NCBI GenBank assembly: GCA_003640385.1
Contig: RCAB01000015.1
Coordinates: 124,001-188,000, forward strand
Direction of reading: 5' to 3'
Length of the DNA: 64,000 nt
DNA from: Setaria digitata
Taxonomy: Eukaryota > Nematoda > Chromadorea > Rhabditida > Setariidae
Part shown: piece after piece, positions 34,800 to 47,500 of the stretch
Layout of the letters: every line of letters begins with the position of its first letter
Numbering within the stretch: position 1 is the stretch's first letter
Position numbers and translations under genes: made by a program
Notes under the pieces: model-generated
The model's input: the letters and a program-made list of their open reading frames with translations, nothing else
Database searches by the model: none
What the model was told of the DNA's origin: nothing

Positions 34800-35929
34800 A
34801 TGCTATTAGCGTTGATGCTGTGCTACTTATGGTACCAACCTGCTCAATCCCAGCAAGTTAATGTAACAATATTCACAGAATCAAAATGTAAATATTGTAC
34901 AAAGTTACTACGAGAACAAATCTGGCCATTCTACATGAAACGACCTGGTATAATGAATATTGAGGTAAAGTTGAGAAAGTTATTTGACATCCTACCTGAG
35001 GTTTTCTTTTGAATTAATTAAAATAGGAAAAAACAAAGACTTTTAGATCACCTTCAAAAAGAAGGCAATTTGTGTAACTTAGCAAGTTTATAATTCGAAT
35101 GGCTTACTTCCAGATAATTCCGTTCGGCAAAGGTTACTGTGATTATTTTTCGAATCAAACATTGTTTTGCCACTGTCAACATAAACAAGACGAGTGCGAT
35201 CTCAACAGGTTGCAAAATTGTGCTATTGCTGTTAGTTTCTGCTTTGAAATTAAAATGCAAAAAATTAACAAAATAAACAAATGAATAAGATGTAATGTAA
35301 TAATATATAATGTATAATAATTTTAACACCTCCTTCATTAATCATGTCGAGTATGCAGATGTAAGAGTAAGTTTAAAAAAAAAAGTTAGGTTCTGCACTA
35401 GATGACAAACTAAGACTTTCCTGAATGGTTACAATACATATTAGTTCTAAGCTCGATCATATATCTCAGCCCTGCAACATGCCATTACTAATAGTATTAG
35501 AGTCTTGGACTTCATTAAGAATCCTGTGGATGTATTATTAATTGGCATTTTAGTTCTTTCCACGGCGCTATCTAGGCTTGGTGACATGTGTTCAAGGCTT
35601 GTCCAATATTCACGAAGCGTTTTCACGTTGTTTGACGGGCCTTACAGAGAATACTCGATACCGCTTAATCGAATGCGCCACAACGCAAATTGGCGAAATA
35701 TTGAATTACTATTCCATGTTGAATACCCACCGAGCAGGTATGAGCTTTCAATTTCACCACTCAGTTAAATAGCCAAACGAAAATAGGCCAGTAAACTGGC
35801 ATAATTCAAATTTACCACTTCCTAATTACAGGAATCAAATTATGGCCAGCAATGTTTGTGAATGGCAAATATTTCGAGCGCAACTATCCGTCTGAAATCG
35901 AAATATGCAGGCATACAACATGGTGCTAG
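34800..35929 (+). CDS. GILT-family thiol reductase, 4 exons
   Basis: Gamma-interferon-inducible lysosomal thiol reductase family: reduces protein disulphides in the acidic endolysosomal or secretory compartment. Exons 34800-34964, 35114-35230, 35554-35737 and 35832-35929 join in frame for 187 aa. The N-terminus (MLLALMLCYLWYQPAQSQ) is a signal peptide. The thioredoxin-like active site CKYC (30-33) follows the strand VNVTIFTESK. The family signature CQHxxxEC lies at 76-83 (CQHKQDEC), followed by DLNRLQNC. Later exons give LVTCVQGL, an all-family cysteine region, and the C-terminal KLWPAMFVNGKYF, matching the conserved proline-containing P-x-[IVM]-x-[VIF]-[ND]-G strand. One oddity is Lys79 where the signature usually has Gly. 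The family's cysteines are present. The length is at the short end for the family. In nematodes GILT proteins act in antibacterial defence and redox balance. Confidence 0.95.
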
Positions 35930-38900
35930 TGGCAAAGTCAACAAAAAGGATTTTCGGAATCCGAATTTCAGGTCGCTTTGCTTTTTTTTTTTTGCAGAAA
36001 TATCTCTGAACTTCTAAAAACATTCTAAAGCATTACTATCATGCTACAGTCTATTTTTAACTTGTCTTCCATTCTTTAACTACAACAGGCACAATCCTTT
36101 GGATACTATTTCCACGAATTGTTTATGTGTTTCAGTAGTTTCAACAGTACCATTCCAAAGAAAAGATCAGGCTGACAATTTCACTTTCACAATCGAATAA
36201 TCAGTTAGAGAAAAAAAATGAAGAGAACATTTGGTGTCATTCAACTTCACAACTTCTTCAAAGAAATTTGAGAGGAACTGAACAAATCACTAATATATTA
36301 AACGACAGTACAGAAAATTTTCTCTTTAGATCGAACTAAATTTTCAAAAATGCTTTATTTATAAATTTTTCATAAATTTCCGAACTGCTGCTATCTTACT
36401 TGTACATCCATAAGAACATATTCTTGCACAAGTTCGTTGGTAGTGACGACCAAAGCAGCACATAAATCTAATTAAATCAACTGGGTTGACAGCATCCATT
36501 ATTTTGCATTTAAGATATGGTGATTAGGAGTGATTTAGGTAAACTTTGTTATATTAACTCATAAACGGTGAAAAGAAAAGGAGTATAGACTTTTTGAATT
36601 TTCACATATTTGATTCTTTAGAGTTTTAAAGGGAGTATAAATGAGTAGTTTTACAGTAGAAAGAGATTAATTAATTACACACTGCAGCGAAAAACGAAAA
36701 ATCGTAGAAGCAAGAAGAAGCGCAATAGGACATAATAAGGAAGAGATAATTAAAATACAGGTTGGGGTCTGAATATGACTGTTTTGATAACCATGATTTG
36801 TTGCTGATTTTGTGAATCATTGCATGATGATATCATGTTGCTTTGTTTACATTTTAATGTTCAGATAATCATTATCATCAATAAAATAACTGATAATGCA
36901 AAATAGAGTTGTGTACATATCGAGCGAGGAAAAGAATCTGTGCATAAGGATACAATCCTATTTGGAATTTCAAATTAAAATTCAAATTGTTCTGTTGTTC
37001 AAGTCGGAAATCAGACCTTTCAATTGTCCTTTTGGCTATCACAAAACAAAAAAAATCAAATTCAGCTTCTCGGAATATCATGGAGCAAACTCAGCAGGGG
37101 TCGGTTCTTGGTAAAAGCAGGTGCAAAGGCTAGCAATAGTTGGCGACACTTCACACATCTGTCTTCTCTCGGAAATTCATTTCAGGTCATTACCCACTGG
37201 ATCACCAACACTTCTCAGGAACAGTCGAGACGTTAATTAATTAGCAAAAAAGTTTCTCGTTTAAGTTGCAAAACTTATACATTTCGTATATCATAACAGT
37301 AATTATGATGAAAACATAACCATTTCATTTAAAAAAAAAAAAAAAAAAAAAAAAACAAAACTTAAACTAAAATTTAAATCTAAAAGCTATTGTGACAGAT
37401 TTTCTTAATTTCATTTCGAATTTATTTTGACCAGTTTCGCAGTCATATTTATTTTTACCTCATTACACAAATCCAAAATCAAGTGAAACAAACTTTCAAA
37501 CATCTATTATTTCTATATTCACCCAACTTTTAACTCATCCATACTTTTGAATATTGATAATGAACTAATATAATTAATTAATCGTGAACGAATTTTCGCA
37601 ATCTTGATATCCCTAGACAAGCGCCTCTTCCATTCCTCAAATCTCGCCATTTCGCCAAAGGCTGCGCAATCTTGTTTATTCAAATTCACCTTTAACAAAC
37701 TTTTTGAACTGTGCTAAGTCGCAGTATCCTTCCACCTTTATTATATTTCGGTCGTCTTTACACACTCACTTGTCACATCTTCATACTTTCCACCTGCGTT
37801 ATCATTTTGTCCTTCACTATTGCTTAATTCATCAACAACATCTCAATTCCTGCTTGTCTTCCTTTACTGTAGACAAGTTCTTTTATTGAGAAAGTTTAAA
37901 GACAAGATAAGGAAGGATAAGTGTGTTCAGCCAAAAAAGTGCTACATTAAATGTTTCTATTTTTCTAATGCATCTATCAACTAAAAGCTTGTCTTTATCT
38001 TATCACTTGCGGCAGTTGAATTATCTCTCTCATTTGTTTATCATTACTACATTTTCTTGCCATTACAGTTATATGTGCATCTCTTTAATTGCCTTTTGGC
38101 TTAAAAAAAATTCCTATGGTCAGAACATGATTCTTATTGATAACAATGGCGATGAGGGCGTTAGGGGAAACAATCCTTCCAGGAGGTCACTAAACTTTTT
38201 TTTTTGAAAACTTTTCTGACCTTGAATACTCCGGCAACTGGAAACTATAAGCAAAAGTTTCGAAAATTTATGTTCATACTAGTACAATGGAACTGAACTG
38301 CACCCATATTATTGATAAAAACACAGGCTTTCGTCATTTCAGCTGATGTTTTCCATTCGACATTATCATTTGCTGTTAAATCTCCAACGCTAATGAATTT
38401 TCCAAATTGCAGAATGTTATTTTGAAAAGTTTGGTACTTAGAGCAGACTGTTTGTTTAGACAGAAAAATTTCACTTCGCGTTGAGTCTAAAGTCTCAATT
38501 ATCACTAACAAGAACCTGTCAGTGATCTTTGTTATAGTTTTGATAAGCGGCAACAGTAAAACATTTCGGTTCTTTTATTTTCATTTTTTATTTTTTTTTA
38601 ATTCTTGTCTGTTCAATTTGCCATTGGAAAACGCCAAAAAGGTATCAATTGGTGATGTCTCAACAGATTAGCTAATTACAAAACATCTAGCTCATCTCTT
38701 AGATATTACTTAGATCAAATTCAGATTAAAATTTGGTCGAAAAATGTTTTTGATTCAAATGATATCATAATTTACAATTTTTTTTTACTTTCGGTTCAAA
38801 ATGATAGGATAATAGTGAGCCAGCTCATTTTCAATTGATCCGAATCAGTTCAATTCACCTGTTTGCGCCATTTACCAATCAGGTCACCTTTATGTGACAC

Positions 38901-41297
38901 TAATATATGACACTGAGGAGAGAAAGAGAGGAAAGGAGGAAATATTTCGGTTTGTTTGCTTTAGTATTATTGTGGAACCGACCAGGCGGTAGAAAGAGAA
39001 ACCAAACATATTCTGAAGGAATGACATACTTTATGCGTGAAGCAAAAAACTGAGAATGTATTTTATCCATCAGATTGCCTATTTTTTCTTCACTTTCGAA
39101 CACTTCCTTTTCCTTTTCTCTTCATTTTATCAATGGAATTACTTCAGTACTGAACACTCACTTCTTACTAATCAGCCATTAATTAATTAAATGCTCTTTA
39201 ATCATTTCAAAATCATTCCATATTACTATTTTTAGCATAATGTACCTATAAAATGGCAGCTGCCTTTTGTATATTTACTTCATCTCAATGGCTCTCCCAA
39301 AAAATTTTTAGATTTGTGGTGTTTCGATCATTAAGTTGTAAATTTTAAAAGTAAAATATATTTTCATCAGTAATTACATAGAATTAATGTAGATTTATAT
39401 TGAAGACTTTTGGAATTTACTTTTACAAAATGCGCTTCGTTGATTTAAAGTGAAAAGAAAGCGGAGCAAGTTGAACAGGTTTTCATAACTTCTAGAAATC
39501 TTTTACGTCTCGATGGAGTGAGTATAACTGATATTTGAAGCACTTTTCAGCTATGCATCATTCGTTCCTCTAAATGGCATTGTCGTTGTCCATCTCAGAT
39601 AAAGAATGACAGTAATAATTAGATTTTACGGCTAGCTTCCTTCCAATCGTTATCATTCGATCAGTTTCACAGGACTGGTCATTGATTCCAGGTTAATCTA
39701 TGTCTTCAATGCTTCTAAAGTTGTCAAACTTTAGCTTTAGTTTTTGCATTCCTGGAAGTTCTGCAAAACCCTCAAGATATTACTATGCAAAATCGATTGT
39801 TTTGCTAACAAACAATTCAAAAGTGACATGAGGTTAATGAGGTTAAAGATTTGTTGTAGTAGAATACACATGTACGTTCTAAAGCAAGACGTAAAGTGAC
39901 CGGAAATCTTGGTTTGAGTGACGGTAACCTGGAAGACATAGATATTTGATTGAACCGCTCGAAAACGATATGTTTGGATAGTGCAGACCGTACGGAGAAC
40001 AGAGAGTGGACGAGCTAGTGGTAAGCACATACTAAGTGGACGATGGTCACTTCCTGAGACCTTCCTCACCCTTTCTTTGGCAATAAATTGTGCTTCCTCT
40101 CATCACTGGCCGATTGATTACTCCTATATATCACTCCATAGTAATTAGATTTTATCTATCCTTTCTTCTAATTAGCAAATTTCTTCCTTCAGCTCATCTC
40201 CCGATCACTAGAAGATCGTTTCACTTCTCAATAGAGGTTTATTAACACTGCCAGCATGTCATCCTATGTCAAATTTTCACAAGAGTAATGTGTAATTTTT
40301 CATTTCCGTCACTGACAGTTGCACGATATTCTTTATTAGCTCTAGCTGCATGCTTTCCTTTATTATTTACACACATGCATCTTCACTCTCAAAAAGAAAC
40401 TTAAAACGTCAACAGTGATACAAGACACAGCTAGTTAGGGTACAGTGTAAATAATGTAGAAATAGTTAAACATGTCATCTTTCTTTTTTCAAAATTCCCT
40501 GAAGCGATCAACTTCTGCTGACTTCCCTACAAGATCCTGTATCGACTTATGTTCAACGTCGTATAAGGCAGTGAGAGTTTTTACTGTATTACAATAAAGA
40601 AGACATCTAATGATAGTGAAGTTTTCATTGTTAAGGCTTAGTGACCAGTGGTAGAGATGGCCGTGACCAGATAAGATGACATGATAGAGCTCGGGTCATT
40701 GGACACTGGACATAACAGATCTCTAATCATTTTGATGAGGAAAGTTGGTAACGGGTCTTAACGAATTTTATCGCATTAGTTATGGAAACGACTTGTTTCG
40801 TTGTTTCATTCTTCCTCTTTGACAGTTTTCTTCCTCTTTCAATTCAATACTTGAATTTCTGAAGCCTAAATGAAACGGCACTGACTTCACAAGTAAATGG
40901 AACTCCGCATAGAATTCAAAGTTTTGTTTTTATTTTTTCTTCATCCTCGTTGAATCAGATTTGCGTCAAAGAAAAATAGCACTAGTTGGATGAGTTCGTC
41001 ACTTTTATGTTGAAGGACTACGGATTTCCAAGTTTTTTCTTTCTGCTTGTTCATGCATACCACGTGGTGTACGACGTGATATGTAACACGCACAGCAACT
41101 TGAGGTTCTTTGCAAGAGTTTATTAATTACGCAGTTTAATTCCGTTTTGGTAAGGATTTTCCTGCTCTTCATCATTCCTAAATTTGGTCCTCTAAAGCGT
41201 TTTCATCATTTACGATTTCTAGACTATTTTCTGCTTTTCTCGAAATTGATTTCACTAGAATAAAATTCACGGGAATCATTAGCTATTTTGGCCCTGA
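35930..41297. other. Gene-poor stretch
   Basis: AT-rich sequence downstream of GILT. A 25-A run sits at 37331-37355. One open frame at 38245-38553 (minus, 102 codons) has a protein-like composition; the 110-codon minus frame at 39737-40069 looks less convincing. No transposon, RNA gene or recognisable domain was found. Confidence 0.5.
38245..38553 (-). CDS. Unassigned open frame, possible exon
   Basis: A 102-codon minus-strand frame with balanced composition, including SVGDLTANDNVEWKTSAEMT and KACVFINNMGAVQ. The order GDLT followed about 25 residues later by hydrophobic-INNxG loosely recalls short-chain dehydrogenases (an acidic cofactor residue, then NNAG), but the upstream TGxxxGxG motif is not visible, so this is only a suggestion. 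It may be an isolated exon or a decaying relic. Confidence 0.2.
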   Translation of the reverse strand: MPLIKTITKITDRFLLVIIETLDSTRSEIFLSKQTVCSKYQTFQNNILQFGKFISVGDLTANDNVEWKTSAEMTKACVFINNMGAVQFHCTSMNINFRNFCL

Positions 41298-41486
41298 TTA
41301 TTTAAAATAGTTCATTTGAAACTTTAATTCATTTGTTGGCATATGGATATTGGCAGTTGCTTGGTCATCTTGTTGACCCTCACTTAATTCTTGATTATCT
41401 GTTTTTCTTTTTTTTCTTAACCTTTTAATTTTATCCTTTTCCATCTTATCGACGCATTTGTGAAAGTTAAAATTGCTAAAATTCAT
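41298..41486 (-). CDS. Small basic ORF, possible
   Basis: An ATG-initiated 62-codon frame with a strongly basic, Gln/Asp-containing sequence (MEKDKIKRLRKKRKTDNQEL, then SEGQQDDQATANIHMPTNEL). It resembles nuclear-localised linkers more than chance translation. About 300 nt upstream on the same strand is another ATG-initiated frame at 41781-41981, starting MPLRKKLAPLYKLRQPTLFG. The two might belong to one gene, but no convincing phase-matched splice was found. Confidence 0.2.
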   Translation of the reverse strand: MNFSNFNFHKCVDKMEKDKIKRLRKKRKTDNQELSEGQQDDQATANIHMPTNELKFQMNYFK

Positions 41487-42216
41487 TGTGATTTGATACC
41501 AACCAATTAATATTTACGAAAATTGACCCTAAAAACAAATACAGGAAGAAGTAATGTTTTGTAAGACATTTAACTCGGAAATCTGTGCAGCATATATTCA
41601 TCAGCACTACTAGCTAAATGCAAACAAACTTGTCGTAGGTTAGTTTGCTTAGCTGGTTATTAAGTATTTAAAGTTGAAGAAGCATTTGATAATTAAAGAT
41701 GCTACTTGTGAGTGTGTCTGTCACGGTTGCTGGAATTACTTTTTTTTCAATTCCTTTTCTTGCCACATATTAATTAATTATTAAGAGAGAAATTTAAGAC
41801 AAAGATAAAAGTTCAGATAGTTCACATCGTTGTTGACACCTCCACGTTCAACAATTTCCCCACTAATATCTATCTGTGCAGTTTCATTTTTCTCACTTAT
41901 TCTTATCGATATGATCAAATTTCCGAATAGTGTAGGCTGACGCAGTTTATAGAGAGGGGCCAATTTCTTCCTCAATGGCATTTTTGTTATTGGCAGACTT
42001 GTTTCTCATCGAATTTCAAACTGTGAAATTGAAATTCCAACAAAGAAGAACTTTCTCCTTATTTGTTGTCCGAAGTTATTTTAAAAAGTTCACTATTCAG
42101 AACAGAAGACTGCCAAGGCCAAGGGCAAAAGCATGTACATTTACTAATTTTTATTAATTTTCGAGGAAGAGTAGAAAGTTTTAGGAAAAGTACGTTGAAA
42201 ATGGTGGCATTTAAAG

Positions 42217-44429
42217 TGATGATGAGGAGTTTGTCTTCCTAAATACGTCTTCATGCACCTTTCTGTGTGTTCATCCTTCCGCGGATTTCAAGGACATCCA
42301 AGAGGTTGAGGTCGGGGGGAACAACTGGAACGCGTACCATTACCGAAAGGGTAGGATTATTTGGTCTATAAATTTCTGTTATGAAAAATTTTTATTTCAA
42401 AATTTTTAATCTCGAAAATTTATCTCCATAAAATAAGGAACACAACATGACAGTGATTAGGGTGTTGGAGCATTTTCAAAAATAAATTAACAAGTGTGAC
42501 AAATTTTCATTTAGTAATTTTGACAAATTTAAAACTATTAAAATGTGTTTCAAAAATAAGTAGTAAGAGCAATATTTCATGGTCCCATCACCCCAAGTAA
42601 TCTTGTATTCCTCACACGTTACTTGATAGAAAATATACCCAGGTTCATTCATGACCTGACCTGCAGCATGATTGGGTGAAAAAAGTTTTAGTCACAGCAG
42701 TACTTCTCCCGTGCAACTTCTCATCCTTATCGAGGTCCTATGAATGTACCGGTTCAATTCTGTGCTAGAGGATGGAATCAATCAAGGTACGATAGCGTCT
42801 CTTACCCTGTATGAAAAAGCAACTGGAAATGAGCTTATCAATGATTCTTTTCCTATTAAAGTTTTCACCTTCGTTGATGGTTAAATCAATAAGTGCAGAC
42901 GAAGGTATGATCACTTTCTTTTTCTTTTTTTTTTAGTAAATACTTAACTATTGAAGACTTTAATAAGACAGTTGCATTCATTGGGACATATCCGAAGAGA
43001 GGAAATTTGAAAGGTAATAGCCATTAAGCAGAAAATAATCTTTGATGGCTTTGAGGAAAAAAAGAAATAAATTTTGCCATTTGCGAGACTATTCGTCTTC
43101 GCGAACTGTCTAAAAAAGGACATCATGTCTGAAAACCAGTTATGGACCGAGAAGGGAAGGATCGGAGGAGAGTGTTCTACTCAGCTAAAACCGATTATAC
43201 AAACAACCAAATGAATGAGCAAATAATGAATTCGCTTTTTTGATGGATTTATTATACCTCCAGTACTATGTGACTGGTTTTTTTTCGCTTAGAGAGTGCT
43301 TTTCTCGAACATCTTCTAACATTGCGGACCGTGAATTGCTGAAATTATCGATTCTTTTTTTGATCAATTGATTTTTATAGCAGCAATGAAAGCTCGAATT
43401 CTGATATTTCAACATAATCGATTCATTCTAAAGCACCTCTCAATACCAACGGCTATTCATTCATTGGAAGTTGATCCCAACCAGTTTCTCACGTGCAGTT
43501 CTTTTCAGAATCCTATCTTAATACAGGGGCATAAAAAAAGCCTGTATTTGCAGTGTAAAAATTACTCATTTTATCGTGAAAGTGAGATCTAGTGGGAGGA
43601 TGAACAGGGCGGGGGTTGCGATCATCTTATCAGCGGGGGAAGCAGGGTTTGCGCTTGTCAGCGAAGAAAACGGCGGATCGCCAAATATCTTATCAGCGAA
43701 TTATTTCATTTTTTTCTGTTGACTGTGTAATGAAAATAATACAAAACGACGAATACAACAGAGGAAGAAGTCAAAGGAGTAGGAGTGATAGCCATTTTAA
43801 AGGGTGGTGATTACCTTAATATTGAACAAGGCAGTATCATCGAATATATTGCACGAGTACCAGCATCCAATAAGTTGTACATGATAACCATTTTCAGCAC
43901 TATTCTGTATACCTCGTGGTACCAATTTGTTCTATTAGTACTGCTTGATACCATATTTTTCTGTTTTTTCTGTTCTCTATGATGTCCCGAGGACTTTCGG
44001 AAAATTGGAAACTTTAGAAAGGATCATACCAGCAGGGTATCATCAGAAAAAATATTATGTTGCCGGCAGTACTGTTGCAGGTGAATGTTTGGAATGCCGT
44101 GGAAAAGATCACTGCTGTTTAACAGTTCGTTGCTTTTGATTTCTTTCATTTTTGTTTTCATTTTCCTTTCAAATTAGAAATTACATTTGCATATCGATTT
44201 CGGTTAGCTGAAATAAGCGAAATTCTGTCGATGCAGTTAATTATAATTCTGCACAGTATTCGTGACAACAGAACCTCAAAATATCATACTTCGTGATGCT
44301 TTTCATGAAAATTATATCACAAAACTCAGCGAAAAGCTACGTCGTGTGATCGCAACCCAGATATTGCTCGATGCGATGCGCAGGATTCTGACTTCGCATC
44401 TAGAGCAATTGTTTCATCTGAAGTACCAT
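42217..44429 (+). CDS. Unrecognised multi-exon gene, partial model
   Basis: Seven consecutive exon-like segments keep one frame: 42217-42350, 42769-42879, 42957-43013, 43381-43581, 43762-43876, 43992-44080 and 44257-44429, with GTGAGA, GTAATA and GTGAAT donors and mostly good acceptors. Together they encode about 260 aa. The N-terminal part has FVFLNTSSCTFLCVHPSADF and EVEVGGNNWNAYHYRK. Then come strand-rich segments (GTIASLTLYEKATGNELIND, KTVAFIGTYPKRGNLK, ARILIFQHNRFILKHLSIPT) that would suit a beta-propeller or sandwich. The helical C-terminus reads YITKLSEKLRRVIATQILLD and MRRILTSHLEQLFHLKYH. There is no signal peptide or clear membrane helix. The first exon and the end are missing: the model enters in phase 2, and after 44429 it either splices again or reads on to a TGA at 44505. 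I recognise no family, so no function is assigned. Confidence 0.6.
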
Positions 44430-44507
44430 GTGAGATCGTATCAAATCGTCTCATTTTATGTCATCGTCACTTTTTGTTCAATGACCGATCATCTGCTGTC
44501 AGTGTGA

Positions 44508-47500
44508 CAATGCATTACCATAATTAACAAGCAGCACTTAATGCTTGCTCGCCAATATGGCTCTCGAGATAGAATTTTATAGTACACTGAGTGATACAGT
44601 TGGTCAACTTTTTAAGTCACACTTTCAGTGTCACATTGATGATATCCGAAATGTGACATACAGTTGCAGATGAATCTTCTGACACCTGGCTATGACATTC
44701 TGTCTCCTCAGATGTCAATTTCAGTTTTCATATTTAAAAAGAGTGAAAAAGGGCATCTACAACGGATCGTGAAGATATTAAGCCAACGCATTTATTTCTT
44801 TTGTTCCCACATCTGTTGAATTTAATCGTCGCAATTTGGAAATAGTGATATTTTTGCTGACTTTCAAATTCTGTAGCTTGGTCTAACTCTTTCTCAGCAT
44901 TGTTCTTTGCACTTTCTTAACAACAATGATAACAGAAAGATAAGAAGTTGAAGAATGGAATTATCACTGCTGGATGAATTTAATATATTATGAACCAATC
45001 ATTAATTTGCATTGTAAGATACATTTCCGATAAGCATATGGATAATTTTTTTGGTCAGTTATAGCGAATCCGAGGAAATATAAAGTTAGAAGAATTATTG
45101 GACGTAAGGGGATATTTTTATAGAATTTGGTTAGCTAACCATTTTGCAAATGCAATTTAGATATATGAACGCTTGATCAAAAAAAGGTTTGCAAAGGAAT
45201 TATCATTTTGTTTTAATTAATTTTTTTCGACGAAATTTTAGGGATAGATAAATTTTAAACACAGTAGGTGTTGAATCCGTTCCTTGATAATTCATTCTAA
45301 AAATTTATTTTCATTCCATCTGATTACATATACAGAAATTGCTGAAATGAACATCATATTACAGTTTTTTAAAAGTTCTAGCAATATTACGATGTGTTGT
45401 AATTCTTGCAGTATTCTAATAATAGTAATAGTAATAATAAAAATAACAATAATAATAATAATAATGATAATAATAATAATGATAATAATAATAATAAAAA
45501 ATACACCTTTTTTCTTTTTTTTTTGAAATCAAAACTGATAAAATGTTGACTAAAGGAAAAATGCAGGTGAAGGTTGTAATTAAACATCATATGCATATTT
45601 TGAGAGCTAATAACTTCTGTTCAACTAGTAGCTCCATTGTTATCCGTCCTGCTTTATTTATTAAACATATCACTCCTGAGTAATCTAATTTCACTTATCA
45701 GTTAAATATCACTAATTACTCATTCTTATTCTGAGATGTCAACTCTTCTTTTACATTTCTACTTCTTTTCGGCAGGAGAGAAAAGGTTGAGTACAGACAA
45801 GATAGTTTGGTCTCTTCACTTTGTTTTAATTAGGTTGAAAATTCTTCCGTTATTTGTTTATCTGTGTGATTGAGTCTGAAGTGCACTATCAAGTAAAAGA
45901 AATGAATAGATTGGACAAATTCTTTCTCTTCGTATTTGTTTAACAAGCTCTCCTGTGCTCACTTTATGCAATAGATTACCTCGTTATTACATTTCCTATT
46001 CTTTCTGACTGATTGTTATCAGTATCATTAAAAATACCAATATATCATTAGCAAGATAAGATTAATGTTACTGCTATCAGTATCACAATTATGCGTGTTT
46101 GAGTTCAAGTGAATGCAACTGATTGCATTGCAATGGAGAATTCGAATTTGAAATATTTCTGAAACTTGCAAAAGTTATTGATGCATGTGGGCTTTCTGTT
46201 AGAAGCATCACAGAATTAAATGATAAAGTCATAGTTTAAATAGAGATGACCTCTGAACTGGCACGGCAATTTCAGTATTTGAATTAGTTTCAGCTGTTGA
46301 AGCGACTGACAGTGGCAGATGAGATGCGACGATGAGGGAGGAAAGCGCAGTGCTGTGGCAAGCCGACTGCTACCTGCGGAAGGCACAGGTATTCTCCGTT
46401 AATTAATTATTTCATTACAAAGCATCCTGCAGATGAATTAATTTACTTCCATGACATCCACACGAGATAATAGCAGTCATTAGGTACAAGAAGGAGAAGA
46501 GATGTATGACAGAAGATACACAAGGCGACATGTCCGCCGTTTTAATGAATAAAATTAGCTAATTCTCTTCATGCTTAATTTGTTAATCCATCTACCTGTG
46601 CTCATTTGTTATTTCTGTGAATTTCTGTGTATGTGTTTGTGGGTATGTCCATATTTGGATTGCAAATAATTTTCTGTACCGAAAGGATAGCAATCACATA
46701 TTGTGGAAGTTTTCAAGCTGACAGTTAACCTTCCGTCTCGAGCACGGGAGTTCTCGGGAGCATCAGTGGTCTCAAGTGCAGTATTTCTCGAGGCGGGTGT
46801 GGTCTCTGAGGATGGCAAAAAAGGCAGCTTAGTGATAATTGCAGTATAGGTGATATTTGAATGCTACTGTACCTGTAGTCAGGAGAATCTGCAAGCCACC
46901 TGGCCACAAGATCGATTATTACTCTATACTTCACTGTGTGTACACTGGTCGAGCCGCCTCTAAGTTCACGGAGATGCACCATAAATTGTGAACTGAATGA
47001 AGGGAAACTATGATTGCTTTAAATTCAGAATCCTAAAACCAACTGATCTGATGAATGTCTTCTGATTTTCTGAAGTATTACTTATCGATCTGTTATTTTT
47101 AAATTGATAAATTTAATGCTCTAAAGAAAACCTCAGTTGACATCACATTATTAATCTGTTTCAGGGTAGCAACAGCTTATTAAGATTATTTTCAGGTGAT
47201 TCTTAGCATTTTGGAAATTGTAAATAGTTTGAAATGATGCTTTTAAACCATTTAATTTGCGAAGCCACATAATTTCTTATCGATAAATAGCAACTGTCAA
47301 TATATTTTAATCTCAGCGACTGATTTCAACAATTTTCTTTTCCCCAAAAATAGAAGAACGGAGAAAACGTTTCGCTATTGCCTTAAGAATATGATTGCTT
47401 GTAGATAATATGTCGTATATCGTTGCGTTTCAAAGGAGATTATATAAATTTTCTAAAAAAAAAGGACGTTCATTTGTACTATATCAGCGAGCCATTTCCA

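Noticed and set aside
39737..40069. 110-codon minus-strand frame
   Set aside because: There is no motif, no splice partners and no clear relation to a neighbouring gene; a chance frame is the simpler reading.
42701..42789. Plus-strand segment reading YFSRATSHPYRGPMNVPVQF
   Set aside because: It looked protein-like, but its phase does not fit the preceding exon, and the exon starting at 42769 joins directly in frame, so it is treated as intron.
45284..45596. Ile-rich plus and Leu-rich minus open frames
   Set aside because: Both are translations of the trinucleotide repeat and flanking A/T runs.
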